This document shows, piece after piece, positions 25,554-34,665 of a stretch of DNA of 64,000 bases (position 1 is the first letter of the stretch; every line of letters starts with the position of its first letter). The position numbers and the translations under genes were made by a program. The notes under the pieces are model-generated. The model was not told the origin of the DNA, did not search any database, and worked only from the letters and a program-made list of their open reading frames with translations. Source of the DNA: Paracoccus rhizosphaerae (lineage in GTDB: Bacteria; Pseudomonadota; Alphaproteobacteria; Rhodobacterales; Rhodobacteraceae); NCBI RefSeq assembly GCF_026162645.1, contig NZ_JAOTBE010000007.1, forward strand, positions 1 through 64,000. The letters are read 5' to 3'.

Positions 25554-25691
25554 ATGCGATGCCTCAGGGCATTCGGCGAGCGCATCGCCGCAAGAGATCC
25601 TGACCGCCAAACCGCCGAGATCCATATCTGCGTCGCTCTCATGAACCGCTTCTCAGCCCTCGGCACCGCCGAGATCGTTCGCGTGGCCTGA
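25554..25691 (+). CDS. small ORF between phaR and phaP, antisense to the operon
   Basis: A 45-codon ORF preceded by a strong GGAGG site six bases before ATG 25554. It reads MRCLRAFGERIAARDPDRQT and ends NRFSALGTAEIVRVA, a plausible compact helical protein rather than a shadow, since no gene opposes it here. The frame is open further upstream to 25401. No family is recognised and it may be non-coding. Confidence 0.4.
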   Translation: MRCLRAFGERIAARDPDRQTAEIHICVALMNRFSALGTAEIVRVA

Positions 25692-25796
25692 CATCAGCGG
25701 GCAAGGGGACCTCATGTCTTAGGTGTGAGTTCTGCAACAACGCCCCTGCGCGCGGAAAGCTTCGAATGAACGAGGTGTTCGAATGATGATAAAGAA

Positions 25797-25820
25797 CAGC
25801 CGCCGATCGCTCGGCGGCTG
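25797..25820 (-). terminator. terminator after phaP
   Basis: CAGCCGCCGA and TCGGCGGCTG form a perfect 10-bp stem with a TCGC/GCGA loop, followed on the minus strand by TTCTTTA. It lies about 60 bp behind the phaP stop and separates phaP from phaR. Confidence 0.7.
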
Positions 25821-25878
25821 CACCAACTACTGCAAGAGGCTGGGCCAGGCCGCCCCTTCGGAAAGGATCGCGATCAGA

Positions 25879-26334
25879 TCACTTCGCCGCGGCGGTCGCG
25901 GCGGCCTTCTTGACCGTAGCGACGTTGTCGGCAGCGGCCTTCTCGGCAATGCTCTGACCTTCCGAGGTCATGTCCTTGCCGGCCTTCAGCATCAGGTCGA
26001 CGGTGTCCATCTGGACCTTCTTGGCGACTTCGGCGTAGGACGCCATGTGCTCGGCCGCCATTTCCGCCGAAGCCGAGGCGAAATCGCTCATGGCTTTGGC
26101 ATAATCTGCGGGTTCTTCCTTGATGGCGGCCAGCTCGCCCATGCGGGCGATCGAGTCCTTGGCCCACTGGGCCGAGATCTCGGTCGAACGCTCGGCGGCG
26201 GTCAGCGCCACGCGGGTCAGGCGCTCGCCCAGCATGGTCTGCGACTTCATCGCGTCCTTCATCGAGCTGGTGTCGATCGGGAAGTTCGCCATCATGTCCT
26301 GCATGGTCTTGGCGAAATCGGGGGTCTTTGCCAT
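25879..26334 (-). CDS. phaP: phasin, PHB granule surface protein
   Basis: A 151-residue amphipathic helical protein that coats PHB granules and controls their size. It has the Phasin_2-type pattern: MAKTPDFAKTMQDMMANFPI at the start, long Ala/Glu/Met-rich helices (FASASAEMAAEHMASYAEVA) and an Ala/Lys-rich tail. ATG 26334 has a GGAG site. Two CTGCN3GCAG elements lie 80-119 bp upstream, consistent with PhaR control. Confidence 0.92.
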   Translation of the reverse strand: MAKTPDFAKTMQDMMANFPIDTSSMKDAMKSQTMLGERLTRVALTAAERSTEISAQWAKDSIARMGELAAIKEEPADYAKAMSDFASASAEMAAEHMASYAEVAKKVQMDTVDLMLKAGKDMTSEGQSIAEKAAADNVATVKKAAATAAAK

Positions 26335-26413
26335 GTCATTCACTCCTAGAGGTGCAGCGGTCCGCAGGTTGATGAAACGTCGCCGCTTTATTTCGGTGCA
26401 CCCAATATGAATG

Positions 26414-26453
26414 CTGCACCGCAGCATTTCAAGGATTTTCTTCTGCGGTGCAG
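26414..26453 (-). promoter_or_regulatory. tandem PhaR-type operators before phaP
   Basis: CTGC-ACC-GCAG (26414-26424) and CTGC-GGT-GCAG (26443-26453) are two perfect copies of CTGCN3GCAG, 29 bp apart, in the phaC-phaP intergenic region. To my knowledge this motif is reported for PhaR of Rhodobacter and Paracoccus. Similar perfect copies were not seen before phaR, phaC or phaZ. Confidence 0.7.
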
Positions 26454-26505
26454 AAATTTCGCTGCCCTGACAGCGCGTTCAGCATAAGCCATTGACCGGG
26501 CAGGA

Positions 26506-28572
26506 TCACGCTGCCCGGTCGTGGACATAGCGGCCGGGCGCAGGCTCCAGCCCCTCGTCCGGGTCGCGCGCATCGACCATCGGCCCAGCGCGTTCCGCCA
26601 GCCATTCACCCCAATGCGGCCACCAGCTGCCCTCGGAGAACGCGGCATGGTCGCGCCAAGCTTCGGCGCCGCCGGCGAACCCGTGATCGCTGAGGTAGTG
26701 ACCGTATTTCTTCTTTGAAGGCGGGTTCACGATGCCGGCGATATGACCCGACTGCGACAGGATGAACGTCTTGTCGCGCGACCCCATCTGCGCCACGCCG
26801 CGCCAGCAGTCCTTCCAGGGCGCGATGTGGTCCGATTCGCACGCTACGGCGCAGAGCGGCACGGTGACGTCGGACAGCCGCAGCCTGTGGCCCAGCAGCT
26901 CGAAGCCGTCGCCGGCGAAGTCGTTCCGCTGGCACAGACCGCGCAAATACTGCATCGCCATGCGGCCGGGCAGGTTCGTGCTGTCGCCGTTCCAGAACAG
27001 CAGATCGAAGGCGGGCGGCGTCTCGCCCATCATGTAGCTGCGGATGGCCGGTCCCCAGACCAGGTCGTTGGCGCGCAGGAAGCTCATCGTGCGGGCCATC
27101 AGCTGCGCGCGCATCAGGCCGTGGCGCTGCACCTCTTCGGCGATGCCGGCGACGAAATCTTCCTGCAGGAAGCTGGTGAACTCGCCCTGCTCGGAAAAGT
27201 CGGTCAGCGTGGTGAACAGCGTCGCGGCGTTCACGCGGTCGTCGCCGCGTTGGCTCAGCATCGCCAGCGTCAGCGCCAACGTCGTGCCGGCGATGCAATA
27301 GCCGACGGCGTTCAGCTGCCGCTGCCCGGTCAGGTCGCGGACGCGGTCCATGGCCTCCAGATAGGCGCCGACGTAATGCTCCATCCCGGTGTCGGCGAAG
27401 TCCGAGGTCGGGTTGCGCCAGCTGACCACGAATAGCGTATGCCCCTGCCCCACCAGCCAACGGATCAGGCTGTTCTGCGGCTTGAGGTCAAGGATGTAGA
27501 ACTTGTTGATCCAGGGCGGAAAGATGATCAGAGGCAGGGCATGCACCTTGTCGGTCGCGGGCGCATACTGGATCAGCTCGAACAGCTCGTTGCGGTGAAT
27601 GACAGAGCCTGGGGCCGTGCCGATGTTCTCTCCGACGGTGAAGGCGCTGCGGTCGGCCAGCGTCACGACCATTTCGCCGCCGTTCTGCTCGACGTCGCGG
27701 ACAAGGTTCTCCAGCCCGCGGACAAGGCTTTCGCCTTCGGTCTCGATGGCCTTCTCCAGCGCGTCGGGATTGGTCGCCAGGAAGTTCGTGGGCGCCATCA
27801 TGTCGACGATCTGGTTGGTCAGCCAGGTGACGCGGCGGCGGGCGACGTCGTCCGGCAGTTCCAGCCCCTGCGCCGCCTCGCGCAGCGCGCGGGCGTTGGT
27901 CAGGTACTGCTTCTTGATCAGGTTGAAATAGGGGTGGCTCTGCCACAGCGGGTTTGCAAAGCGCTTGTCGGCGGGGCTGTCGTCTTCGGGCGCGGTCAGC
28001 TGGCCCTGCGCCAGCGCCTGCTGGGCGCGGGCATAGTTGGCCAGCGTCTCGCCCCAGAAGCTGACCTGGGTCTCGATCATCCGGGCCGGCTGTTCGGTCA
28101 GCGACTTCACGAAGCCCGCGGCCGCCGTCAGGTAAAGATCCGGTCCCGGTCCCTCGACCCCCGGATTGGGCAGGTTGCGTTCGGCAAAAGCGGCCATCAG
28201 ACGGTGACCCAGGGTCTCGATCCGGTCGATGTTCTGGGCCAGTTTCTTCGCGGTCGGCGCATGGCCTGCCTGGACAAGCCGCGACAGCGCATCGGCCGTC
28301 TTGTCCTGCTGACCGGACGCCGCCTCGTCCGGCTGCGGCACGGTGGCAGCGGGCTTGATAGCAGCGGGCTCTTGGGCGGCAGGCGCGGGGTCAGCCGCCT
28401 GCGGGGGCGTACTTGCCTGGGCCGCCTTGGTGCGACGGCGGGGCTTCTGTGCGGCCGGATCGGGCAGCGATCCGGCGTCCGCGCCCCCGTCGGCCGCGGT
28501 CTTGTCGCACTGCGCCTTGGTCGTGCGCGATCTGCGGACAGTTTTACCCGCCCCGTCCGGCTGCCTTGCCAT
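26506..28572 (-). CDS. phaC: class I polyhydroxyalkanoate synthase
   Basis: A 688-residue enzyme that polymerises hydroxyacyl-CoA into PHB on granules. The nucleophile Cys lies in GYCIAGTT (lipase-box variant), the catalytic Asp in CESDHIAPWKD and the His in QSGHIAGIVNPPSKKKYGHY. The N-terminal 110 residues are an Ala/Pro-rich, probably disordered extension with a basic patch (PRRRTKAAQ), making it longer than most class I enzymes. It is divergent from phaZ and upstream of phaP. Confidence 0.95.
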   Translation of the reverse strand: MARQPDGAGKTVRRSRTTKAQCDKTAADGGADAGSLPDPAAQKPRRRTKAAQASTPPQAADPAPAAQEPAAIKPAATVPQPDEAASGQQDKTADALSRLVQAGHAPTAKKLAQNIDRIETLGHRLMAAFAERNLPNPGVEGPGPDLYLTAAAGFVKSLTEQPARMIETQVSFWGETLANYARAQQALAQGQLTAPEDDSPADKRFANPLWQSHPYFNLIKKQYLTNARALREAAQGLELPDDVARRRVTWLTNQIVDMMAPTNFLATNPDALEKAIETEGESLVRGLENLVRDVEQNGGEMVVTLADRSAFTVGENIGTAPGSVIHRNELFELIQYAPATDKVHALPLIIFPPWINKFYILDLKPQNSLIRWLVGQGHTLFVVSWRNPTSDFADTGMEHYVGAYLEAMDRVRDLTGQRQLNAVGYCIAGTTLALTLAMLSQRGDDRVNAATLFTTLTDFSEQGEFTSFLQEDFVAGIAEEVQRHGLMRAQLMARTMSFLRANDLVWGPAIRSYMMGETPPAFDLLFWNGDSTNLPGRMAMQYLRGLCQRNDFAGDGFELLGHRLRLSDVTVPLCAVACESDHIAPWKDCWRGVAQMGSRDKTFILSQSGHIAGIVNPPSKKKYGHYLSDHGFAGGAEAWRDHAAFSEGSWWPHWGEWLAERAGPMVDARDPDEGLEPAPGRYVHDRAA

Positions 28573-28706
28573 GACCTGGATTCCCCCCTATTGATGACTT
28601 GATGATATGCGCAGGGCAGGCAAGGCGTAAACCCGGCTTTTGTTACGTTCCGACCCTGACGATCCCCTGCGTGATTTAGATGCCGCCGTGCAGCAAGGGG
28701 TGCAAC

Positions 28707-30053
28707 ATGCCGTCAAAAGGACTCAAGGGCGTCTTGTCCTATGACGCGATGGAGACGATCCGGAACACCAACGAATGGCTGGGCGCGACGGCGCGGGCCA
28801 TGGGGTCGTATCCCGCCTTTGCGCTGGTCCCGAACCCCACCTTCCGGATGCTCAGCGCCTGGGGCCGCGTCACCGAACGCAGCTTCGCCCGCATGGTGAT
28901 CAAGCCCGACTGGGAAATCCCGCCAATCGCCGGCGCCGAAGGCCAGGACCACGTCGTTTATGTGGAGCCTGTGGTGAAGCGCGCCTTTGGCGACCTGATC
29001 CACTTCCGCGTCGCCCGCCGGGACCCGATGCCGCGCAAGGTGCTGCTGGTCGCGCCGATGTCCGGGCACTATGCGACGCTGATGCGGTCGACCGTCACCT
29101 CGCTGCTGTCGGATTGCGAGGTCTATGTCACCGACTGGCACAACGCCCGTGACATTCCCGTCAGCGAGGGCAAATTCGACGTCGAGGATTACACAAAATA
29201 TCTCGTCGATTTCATCCGCCATCTGGGCCCTGACGTGAACGTGATCGCCGTCTGCCAGCCCGCGCCACTGGCCCTGGCCGCGACCGCCATGCTGGCCGAG
29301 GACGACCCGGCGGCGCAGCCCCGCACCCTGACGCTGATCGGCGGCCCGGTGGACCCCGACGCCGCCGCGACCGAGGTCACCGACTTCGGAAACCGCATCA
29401 CCATGGGAGAGCTGGAGCATTTCGTGATCCAGTCCGTGGGCTTCAAGTATCGCGGCGCCGGCCGTATGGTCTATCCGGGACTGGCGCAGCTGGGCAGCTT
29501 CATCGGCATGAACGCCGAAAGCCACACCCGCGCCTTCATCAACCAGATCTTTGCCGAGGCGCGGGGCACGGCGTCTGACGGCGACAAGCATAACCGCTTC
29601 TATGACGAATATCTTGCCGTGATGGACATGACGGCGGAATTCTATCTCTCCACGGTCGAGCGGATCTTCAAGAACCTCGAGATTGCGCAGAACCGCTTCA
29701 CGGTGGACGGCCGCGCCATCGACATCGGCAAGATCACCGACGTCGCGGTGATGACGGTCGAGGGGGCGAATGACGACATCTCGGCCCCCGGTCAGTGCGT
29801 GGCGGCGCTGGATCTCTGCGCCGGCGTTCCCGACGACAAGAAGGTGCAGCACCTGGAACCGGGCGCGGGACACTATGGCATTTTTGCCGGCAAATCCTGG
29901 CGCCTGAACATCCGTCCGCTGGTGCTGGACTTCATCGACGACAACGCCGCGCTGCCCGGCGAGGCCCGGCCCCCGCGTCGGCGGATGCAGGGCGGATCTA
30001 CGGCCGACTGCGGCAAGAACGACCCGGTGGACAGCGACAAGATCGCCGTCTGA
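28707..30053 (+). CDS. phaZ: intracellular PHB depolymerase
   Basis: A 448-residue enzyme that mobilises stored PHB. It matches the intracellular PhaZ family: YDAMETIRNTNEWLGATARA at the N-terminus, nucleophile Cys in AVCQPAPLALAATA, and His in EPGAGHYGIFAGKSWR. The start is uncertain: ATG 28707 with AAGG upstream is chosen, 28680 is also in frame, and 28749 would give a start closer to the usual family length. It is transcribed divergently from phaC across about 130 bp, probably under common PHB control. Confidence 0.92.
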   Translation: MPSKGLKGVLSYDAMETIRNTNEWLGATARAMGSYPAFALVPNPTFRMLSAWGRVTERSFARMVIKPDWEIPPIAGAEGQDHVVYVEPVVKRAFGDLIHFRVARRDPMPRKVLLVAPMSGHYATLMRSTVTSLLSDCEVYVTDWHNARDIPVSEGKFDVEDYTKYLVDFIRHLGPDVNVIAVCQPAPLALAATAMLAEDDPAAQPRTLTLIGGPVDPDAAATEVTDFGNRITMGELEHFVIQSVGFKYRGAGRMVYPGLAQLGSFIGMNAESHTRAFINQIFAEARGTASDGDKHNRFYDEYLAVMDMTAEFYLSTVERIFKNLEIAQNRFTVDGRAIDIGKITDVAVMTVEGANDDISAPGQCVAALDLCAGVPDDKKVQHLEPGAGHYGIFAGKSWRLNIRPLVLDFIDDNAALPGEARPPRRRMQGGSTADCGKNDPVDSDKIAV

Positions 30054-30127
30054 GGCGCAAGGAACCGGCTCAGAAGGGCGGTCGTTAAGGTCCCGAACGC
30101 CGCCTGTCGCGGCAGGAAAGGACCACC

Positions 30128-30598
30128 ATGACCGACCACGCCGATACGTTCTGGGACCGCCTCGACGACATCAATTCGGGAATGCTCGGGCTGACCGAGG
30201 ATCCGCGCCTGGTGCCGATGTCGCACTATGTCGACCGGGAAAACCGGACGCTGTGGTTCATCACCGCCAAGGGCACCGATCTGGCGCGCAGCCTGACCGG
30301 ATCGAAGCCCGCCATCCACGTCGTCAGCGACCGCGGCGAAGGGCTCTATGCCCGCATCCACGGACGGCTGGCCCTGTCCACCGACCGCGCCAAGCTGGAC
30401 GAGATCTGGAACGCCGTCGCCTCCAGCTGGTTTGAGGATGGCGAGGACGATCCCGACGTCCAGCTGCTGCGCATGGACCTGTCAGAGGCCGAGGTCTGGG
30501 CCACCGGCGGCAACATCCGCTTCCTGTTCGAGATCGCCAAGTCGAAGGTCACCGGCGCCAAGCCCGACATGGGCGACCATTATTCGCTGACCTTCTGA
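30128..30598 (+). CDS. pyridoxamine 5'-phosphate oxidase-like (general stress) protein
   Basis: A 156-residue split-barrel protein of the stress protein 26 type, likely binding a flavin or related cofactor. The conserved SHYVDRENRTLWFITAKGTD is followed by ARIHGRLALSTDRAKLDEIW and a terminal GDHYSLTF. An AGGAAAGGACC site precedes ATG 30128. The 3' end overlaps the convergent hydrolase gene by 19 bp. Its substrate is unknown. Confidence 0.85.
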   Translation: MTDHADTFWDRLDDINSGMLGLTEDPRLVPMSHYVDRENRTLWFITAKGTDLARSLTGSKPAIHVVSDRGEGLYARIHGRLALSTDRAKLDEIWNAVASSWFEDGEDDPDVQLLRMDLSEAEVWATGGNIRFLFEIAKSKVTGAKPDMGDHYSLTF

Positions 30599-31329
30599 AT
30601 CAGCGCCTCGACGCTGTCGGGGATCAGGCGCAGGCAGTCGGGCGTCGAGAACCTGTGATCGGCGCCCTTCACCAGCGTCAGCCGGATGTCGGGCCCGGTC
30701 ACGTGATGCAGCAGGTCCTGAGACCACGACACCGGCACATCCTCGTCCGCCGTTCCCTGCAGCATCCGCACCGGGAACGGCAGATGCAGCGGCTGGTCCA
30801 GCACCAGATGCCGCCGCCCATCCTCAATCAGGCGTCGGGTGATCACCAGCGCCTCTCCGTATTCGCTGGGGACCGGCACCTGACCATCACGCATCAGTGC
30901 CGCCCTGTGATCAACGGAAAACCCCGCCCAGAAGCCACGCTCGGTGAAGTCCGGCGCGGCTGCGATTGTCACCAGACCCGCCACCCGCTGCGGCATCGAC
31001 CGCGCGATCAGCAGGCTGATCCACCCGCCCATCGATGACCCCACAAGCACCTGCGGCCCCTCGGTCAGCGCCTCGATGGCGCTGATCGCGTCCTCGCTCC
31101 AATCGCCAATGCAGCCGTCTTCGAACCGCCCGCCGCTTTCGCCGTGGCCGGAATAGTCGAACCGCAGGAAGGCCCTGCCCCGCGCCCGCGCCCAATCCTG
31201 CAGGTGGACTGCCTTTGTCCCTTGCATGTCAGAACGGAACCCGCCCAGGAAGACCACGCCGGGCCCCTGCCCTTCGGTCCGCTGATAGGCCAGCCGCCGC
31301 CCTTGCGGCGTGTCGAGCATGTCGGTCAT
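30580..31329 (-). CDS. alpha/beta hydrolase
   Basis: A 249-residue serine hydrolase. The nucleophile elbow GSSMGGW lies near 103-109, with the oxyanion region VVFLGGFRSDMQGTK near 25, Asp in TADEDVPVSW and His in KGADHRFS. GHGESGG near 65 is typical of small acyl or carboxyl esterases. ATG 31329 has a GGAG site seven bases upstream. The natural substrate cannot be told from sequence. It converges on and overlaps the stress-protein gene. Confidence 0.9.
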   Translation of the reverse strand: MTDMLDTPQGRRLAYQRTEGQGPGVVFLGGFRSDMQGTKAVHLQDWARARGRAFLRFDYSGHGESGGRFEDGCIGDWSEDAISAIEALTEGPQVLVGSSMGGWISLLIARSMPQRVAGLVTIAAAPDFTERGFWAGFSVDHRAALMRDGQVPVPSEYGEALVITRRLIEDGRRHLVLDQPLHLPFPVRMLQGTADEDVPVSWSQDLLHHVTGPDIRLTLVKGADHRFSTPDCLRLIPDSVEALIQKVSE

Positions 31330-31453
31330 CTTCGGCTCCTGCAACTTCGCGTCGCGCTTATCTTGACAGTTTTGCCGCCGGGGTCCATGCCTGCGGGCCG
31401 ACATAACCCGCAGCCGGGCGTTCCGTGGGCGCCAAACCGACGAGGAGGACAGC

Positions 31454-33400
31454 ATGTCCCAGATCTCACTCAGCTTTCCCGATGGCAATTCGCGCGATTA
31501 TCCCGCCGGCGTGACGGCGGCCGAGGTCGCCGAGAGCATCGCGCCCAGCCTGGCCAAGCGCGCCATCTCGGCCAGCCTTGACGGCCGGCACATCGACCTG
31601 CAATGGCCCATCGACAGCAGCGGCGCCATCGCCATCCACACCCTGAAGGACGAGGCGCCGGCGCTGGAGCTGATCCGCCACGACTTCGCCCACGTCATGG
31701 CCCGCGCCGTGCAAGAAATTTGGCCGGACGTAAAGGTCACCATCGGCCCGGTGCGGGACTATGGCTGGTTCTACGATTTCGACCGCGCCGAGCCTTTCAC
31801 CCCCGAGGATCTGGGTGCCATCGAGGCGAAGATGAAGGAGATCATCAACGCTCGCAATCCCGTCCGCACCGAGGTTTGGGACCGCGAGCGCGCCGTCAGC
31901 TATTACAAGGACCGCGGCGAGCCCTTCAAGGTCGAGTTGATCGACCGCATCCCCGAGGGCGAGGATCTGCGGATGTACTGGCACGGCGATTGGCAGGATC
32001 TCTGCCGCGGCCCGCACCTGCAGAACACCGGCCAGTTGCCCGCCGACGCCTTCAAGCTGACCCATATCGCCGGCGCCTACTGGCTGGGCGACGCGTCCCG
32101 CCCGATGCTGCAGCGCATCTATGGCGTGGCCTTCCGCAACCGCGACGACCTGAAGGCCCACCTGCACATGCTGGAGGAGGCCGCCAAGCGCGACCACCGC
32201 AAGCTGGGCCGGGAAATGGACCTGTTCCACATGCAGGAAGAGGCGCCAGGCCAGATATTCTGGCACCCGAACGGCTGGAACATCTATGTTACGCTGCAGG
32301 ACTACATGCGCCGCAAGCAGCGCGCCGACGGCTATGTCGAGGTGAACACCCCCCAGGTCGTCAGCCGCAAACTGTGGGAGGAGTCCGGCCACTGGGACAA
32401 TTACCAGGAGAACATGTTCATCGTCGAAGTCGACGAGGAGCACGCCAAGACCAAGACCATCAACGCGCTGAAGCCGATGAACTGCCCCTGCCATGTGCAG
32501 GTCTTCAACCACGGCCTGAAATCCTATCGCGACCTGCCCCTGCGCATGGCCGAGTTCGGGTCCTGCAACCGGTATGAGCCCTCAGGTGCGCTGCACGGCA
32601 TCATGCGGGTTCGCGGCTTCACGCAGGACGACGCGCATATCTTCTGCACCGAGGACCAGATCGAGGCCGAGACCAAAAAGTTCATCGACTTCCTGGCGGG
32701 CATCTATGCCGACCTCGGCTTCGAAGGCTGGCGCATCAAGCTGTCGACGCGCCCTGAAAAGCGCATCGGGTCCGAGGAAAGCTGGGACCGGGCCGAGGCC
32801 GCTCTTGGCAACGCCTGCAAGGCCGCCGGGCATGATTTCACGATCTTTCCGGGCGAAGGCGCCTTCTATGGCCCCAAGCTGGAATTCGTACTGACCGACG
32901 CGATCGGCCGTGACTGGCAATGCGGCACGCTGCAGGTGGATCCGAACCTGCCCGAGCGCCTGGACGCGGAATACGTGGGTGCCGATGGTCACAAGCACCG
33001 GCCCATCATGCTGCACCGCGCCGTCCTGGGCAGCTTCGAGCGTTTCATCGGCATCCTGATCGAGAACAGCGCCGGCAAGCTGCCCTTCTGGCTGGCGCCG
33101 CGTCAAGTTGTCGTCGCCTCGATCGTGTCGGATGCGGACGGCTATGTCGCCCAGGTCGTCGAGGAACTGCGCCGCGCCGGCATCCGCGCCGAGGCCGACA
33201 CCCGGAACGAGAAGATCAACTACAAGGTCCGCGAACATTCCGTGGCCAAGGTCCCGGCGATCCTGGCAATCGGCATGAAGGAGGTCGAGGAGCGGACTGT
33301 CTCGATGCGCCGGCTGGACAGCCAGGGCAGCCGCACGATGACCCTGGCCGAAGCGGTCGCCATGCTGAAAGCCGAGGCGACGCCGCCGGACCTTCGCTGA
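31454..33400 (+). CDS. thrS: threonyl-tRNA synthetase
   Basis: The full-length 648-residue class II synthetase charges tRNA-Thr and edits mischarged serine. The N-terminal TGS domain spans residues 1-60. The editing domain contains [10 protein letters not shown] near 76. The catalytic core has [10 protein letters not shown] (zinc-ligand Cys), [27 protein letters not shown] and [15 protein letters not shown], and the anticodon-binding domain is C-terminal. GAGGA precedes ATG 31454. Confidence 0.98.
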   Translation: MSQISLSFPDGNSRDYPAGVTAAEVAESIAPSLAKRAISASLDGRHIDLQWPIDSSGAIAIHTLKDEAPALELIRHDFAHVMARAVQEIWPDVKVTIGPVRDYGWFYDFDRAEPFTPEDLGAIEAKMKEIINARNPVRTEVWDRERAVSYYKDRGEPFKVELIDRIPEGEDLRMYWHGDWQDLCRGPHLQNTGQLPADAFKLTHIAGAYWLGDASRPMLQRIYGVAFRNRDDLKAHLHMLEEAAKRDHRKLGREMDLFHMQEEAPGQIFWHPNGWNIYVTLQDYMRRKQRADGYVEVNTPQVVSRKLWEESGHWDNYQENMFIVEVDEEHAKTKTINALKPMNCPCHVQVFNHGLKSYRDLPLRMAEFGSCNRYEPSGALHGIMRVRGFTQDDAHIFCTEDQIEAETKKFIDFLAGIYADLGFEGWRIKLSTRPEKRIGSEESWDRAEAALGNACKAAGHDFTIFPGEGAFYGPKLEFVLTDAIGRDWQCGTLQVDPNLPERLDAEYVGADGHKHRPIMLHRAVLGSFERFIGILIENSAGKLPFWLAPRQVVVASIVSDADGYVAQVVEELRRAGIRAEADTRNEKINYKVREHSVAKVPAILAIGMKEVEERTVSMRRLDSQGSRTMTLAEAVAMLKAEATPPDLR

Positions 33401-33424
33401 AATCTGCCGATGTCACCAAAGCTT

Positions 33425-33448
33425 CGCGCGCGACCCTGGCCGCGCGCG
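33425..33448 (+). terminator. hairpin downstream of thrS
   Basis: CGCGCGCG is repeated as its own complement across an 8-base loop, 25 bp after the thrS stop. A T-rich stretch (TTGCGTTTTAACG) follows at a distance. It could be a weak terminator. The remaining ~150 bp up to csp form a long 5' leader of the kind common for cold-shock mRNAs. Confidence 0.35.
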
Positions 33449-33604
33449 AACTTCCTGCTTGCGTTTTAACGCGATTCGGGCATCCTCGCTTTTGCGTGAG
33501 CGAAGACTTTCTACCGCCTCCCTCTTGGGCAGCCGGAAGACCGAAAGCGGGCTGCACGGCCTGGCGCAATCCTGCGTCGGGATGACTTGAAGGAGAAAAC
33601 GGTT

Positions 33605-33811
33605 ATGGCGACCGGAACGGTAAAGTGGTTCAACGCCACCAAGGGTTATGGCTTCATCGCGCCCGACGATGGCGGCAAGGATGTGTTCGTGCACATCTCG
33701 GCCGTGGAACGTGCGGGCCTGACGGGGCTGCAGGACAACCAGAAGATCGGCTACGAGCTGCAGTCGGGCCGCGACGGCCGCGCCTCGGCCAGCGATCTGC
33801 GCCTGCTCTGA
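33605..33811 (+). CDS. cold-shock domain protein
   Basis: A 68-residue single cold-shock domain that binds single-stranded RNA/DNA. RNP1 KGYGFIA and RNP2 VFVHISA are intact, after [20 protein letters not shown] lies 10 bases before ATG 33605. A strong terminator follows. A long leader and its own terminator suggest a monocistronic, post-transcriptionally regulated gene. Confidence 0.97.
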   Translation: MATGTVKWFNATKGYGFIAPDDGGKDVFVHISAVERAGLTGLQDNQKIGYELQSGRDGRASASDLRLL

Positions 33812-33831
33812 TCCATCAGAAGCTGACTTGG

Positions 33832-33860
33832 ACGGCCCGCCTGTCGCGGGCCGTTTTTTA
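33832..33860 (+). terminator. Rho-independent terminator of the cold-shock gene
   Basis: ACGGCCCGC and GCGGGCCGT form a 9-bp stem with a 5-base loop, followed by six T residues. Confidence 0.9.
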
Positions 33861-33937
33861 TTCGGCGACCGTCAGGGGTGGCCCTGCGCCGTCCCACCCT
33901 GCTAGGACTGGGCCAACGGCAACCGCAGGAGGTGCTC

Positions 33938-34561
33938 ATGACCCGTCTCGACATCTTCGCCGATCCCGTCTGCCCGTGGTGCCTGATCGGCAAGGTCGAA
34001 CTTGACCGCGCGCTGGAATCCCGCCCCGACCACCCCTTCGCGATCACCTGGCACCCGTTCCGGCTGAACCCGCAGATGCCGCCCAAGGGCATGGACCGCG
34101 TCACCTATCTTCGCGCCAAGCTGGGCGACGACGCCGAAGCCGCGGGCCAGGCGGTGGCACAGCGCGCCGCAAGCCTGGGCCTGACGCTGAACCCGTCGCC
34201 GCGCGAACCCGACACCACAGACGCGCATCGCCTGATGCATTGGGCCGGTCTTGAAGGCGCGCAGGGCCGCGTCATGTCGGGTCTGCTGCGCGCGCATTGG
34301 CAAGAAGCGCAGGACATCGGCACCACCGACGTGCTGACCGCCATCGCTACGGCCGCCGGGATGGACGGCGCGGTGGTGGCGCGGCTTCTGGACAGCGACG
34401 CCGACCGAGAGGAGGTCGCCAGCCGCGAAGCCCATGCCCGCCAGCGAGGCATCAACTCGGTCCCGACCTTCGTCGTGGCCGACACCCATGCCGTCAGCGG
34501 GGCGCAACCTGCCGCGCTGTGGCAGCAGGTCATCGACGAGATCATGGCTGCAGCACGCTGA
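33938..34561 (+). CDS. DsbA-family oxidoreductase (FrnE-like)
   Basis: A 207-residue thioredoxin-fold protein. The active site CPWC lies near 12 (FADPVCPWCLIGKVEL). The helical insertion and cis-Pro loop (GINSVPTFVVAD near 180) match the FrnE/polyketide-associated DsbA subgroup. There is no signal peptide, so it is cytoplasmic. A strong GCAGGAGG site precedes ATG 33938. Its natural substrate is unknown. Confidence 0.9.
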   Translation: MTRLDIFADPVCPWCLIGKVELDRALESRPDHPFAITWHPFRLNPQMPPKGMDRVTYLRAKLGDDAEAAGQAVAQRAASLGLTLNPSPREPDTTDAHRLMHWAGLEGAQGRVMSGLLRAHWQEAQDIGTTDVLTAIATAAGMDGAVVARLLDSDADREEVASREAHARQRGINSVPTFVVADTHAVSGAQPAALWQQVIDEIMAAAR

Positions 34562-34665
34562 GGCGGCGCTCGATGACATGATAGGCCCATGTCGGAGGGC
34601 CTCCGCACTTGCAGACTGTGCAAAGTTATCCTATGTGGCGGACTTGGAACCGACAGGTGACCCCC

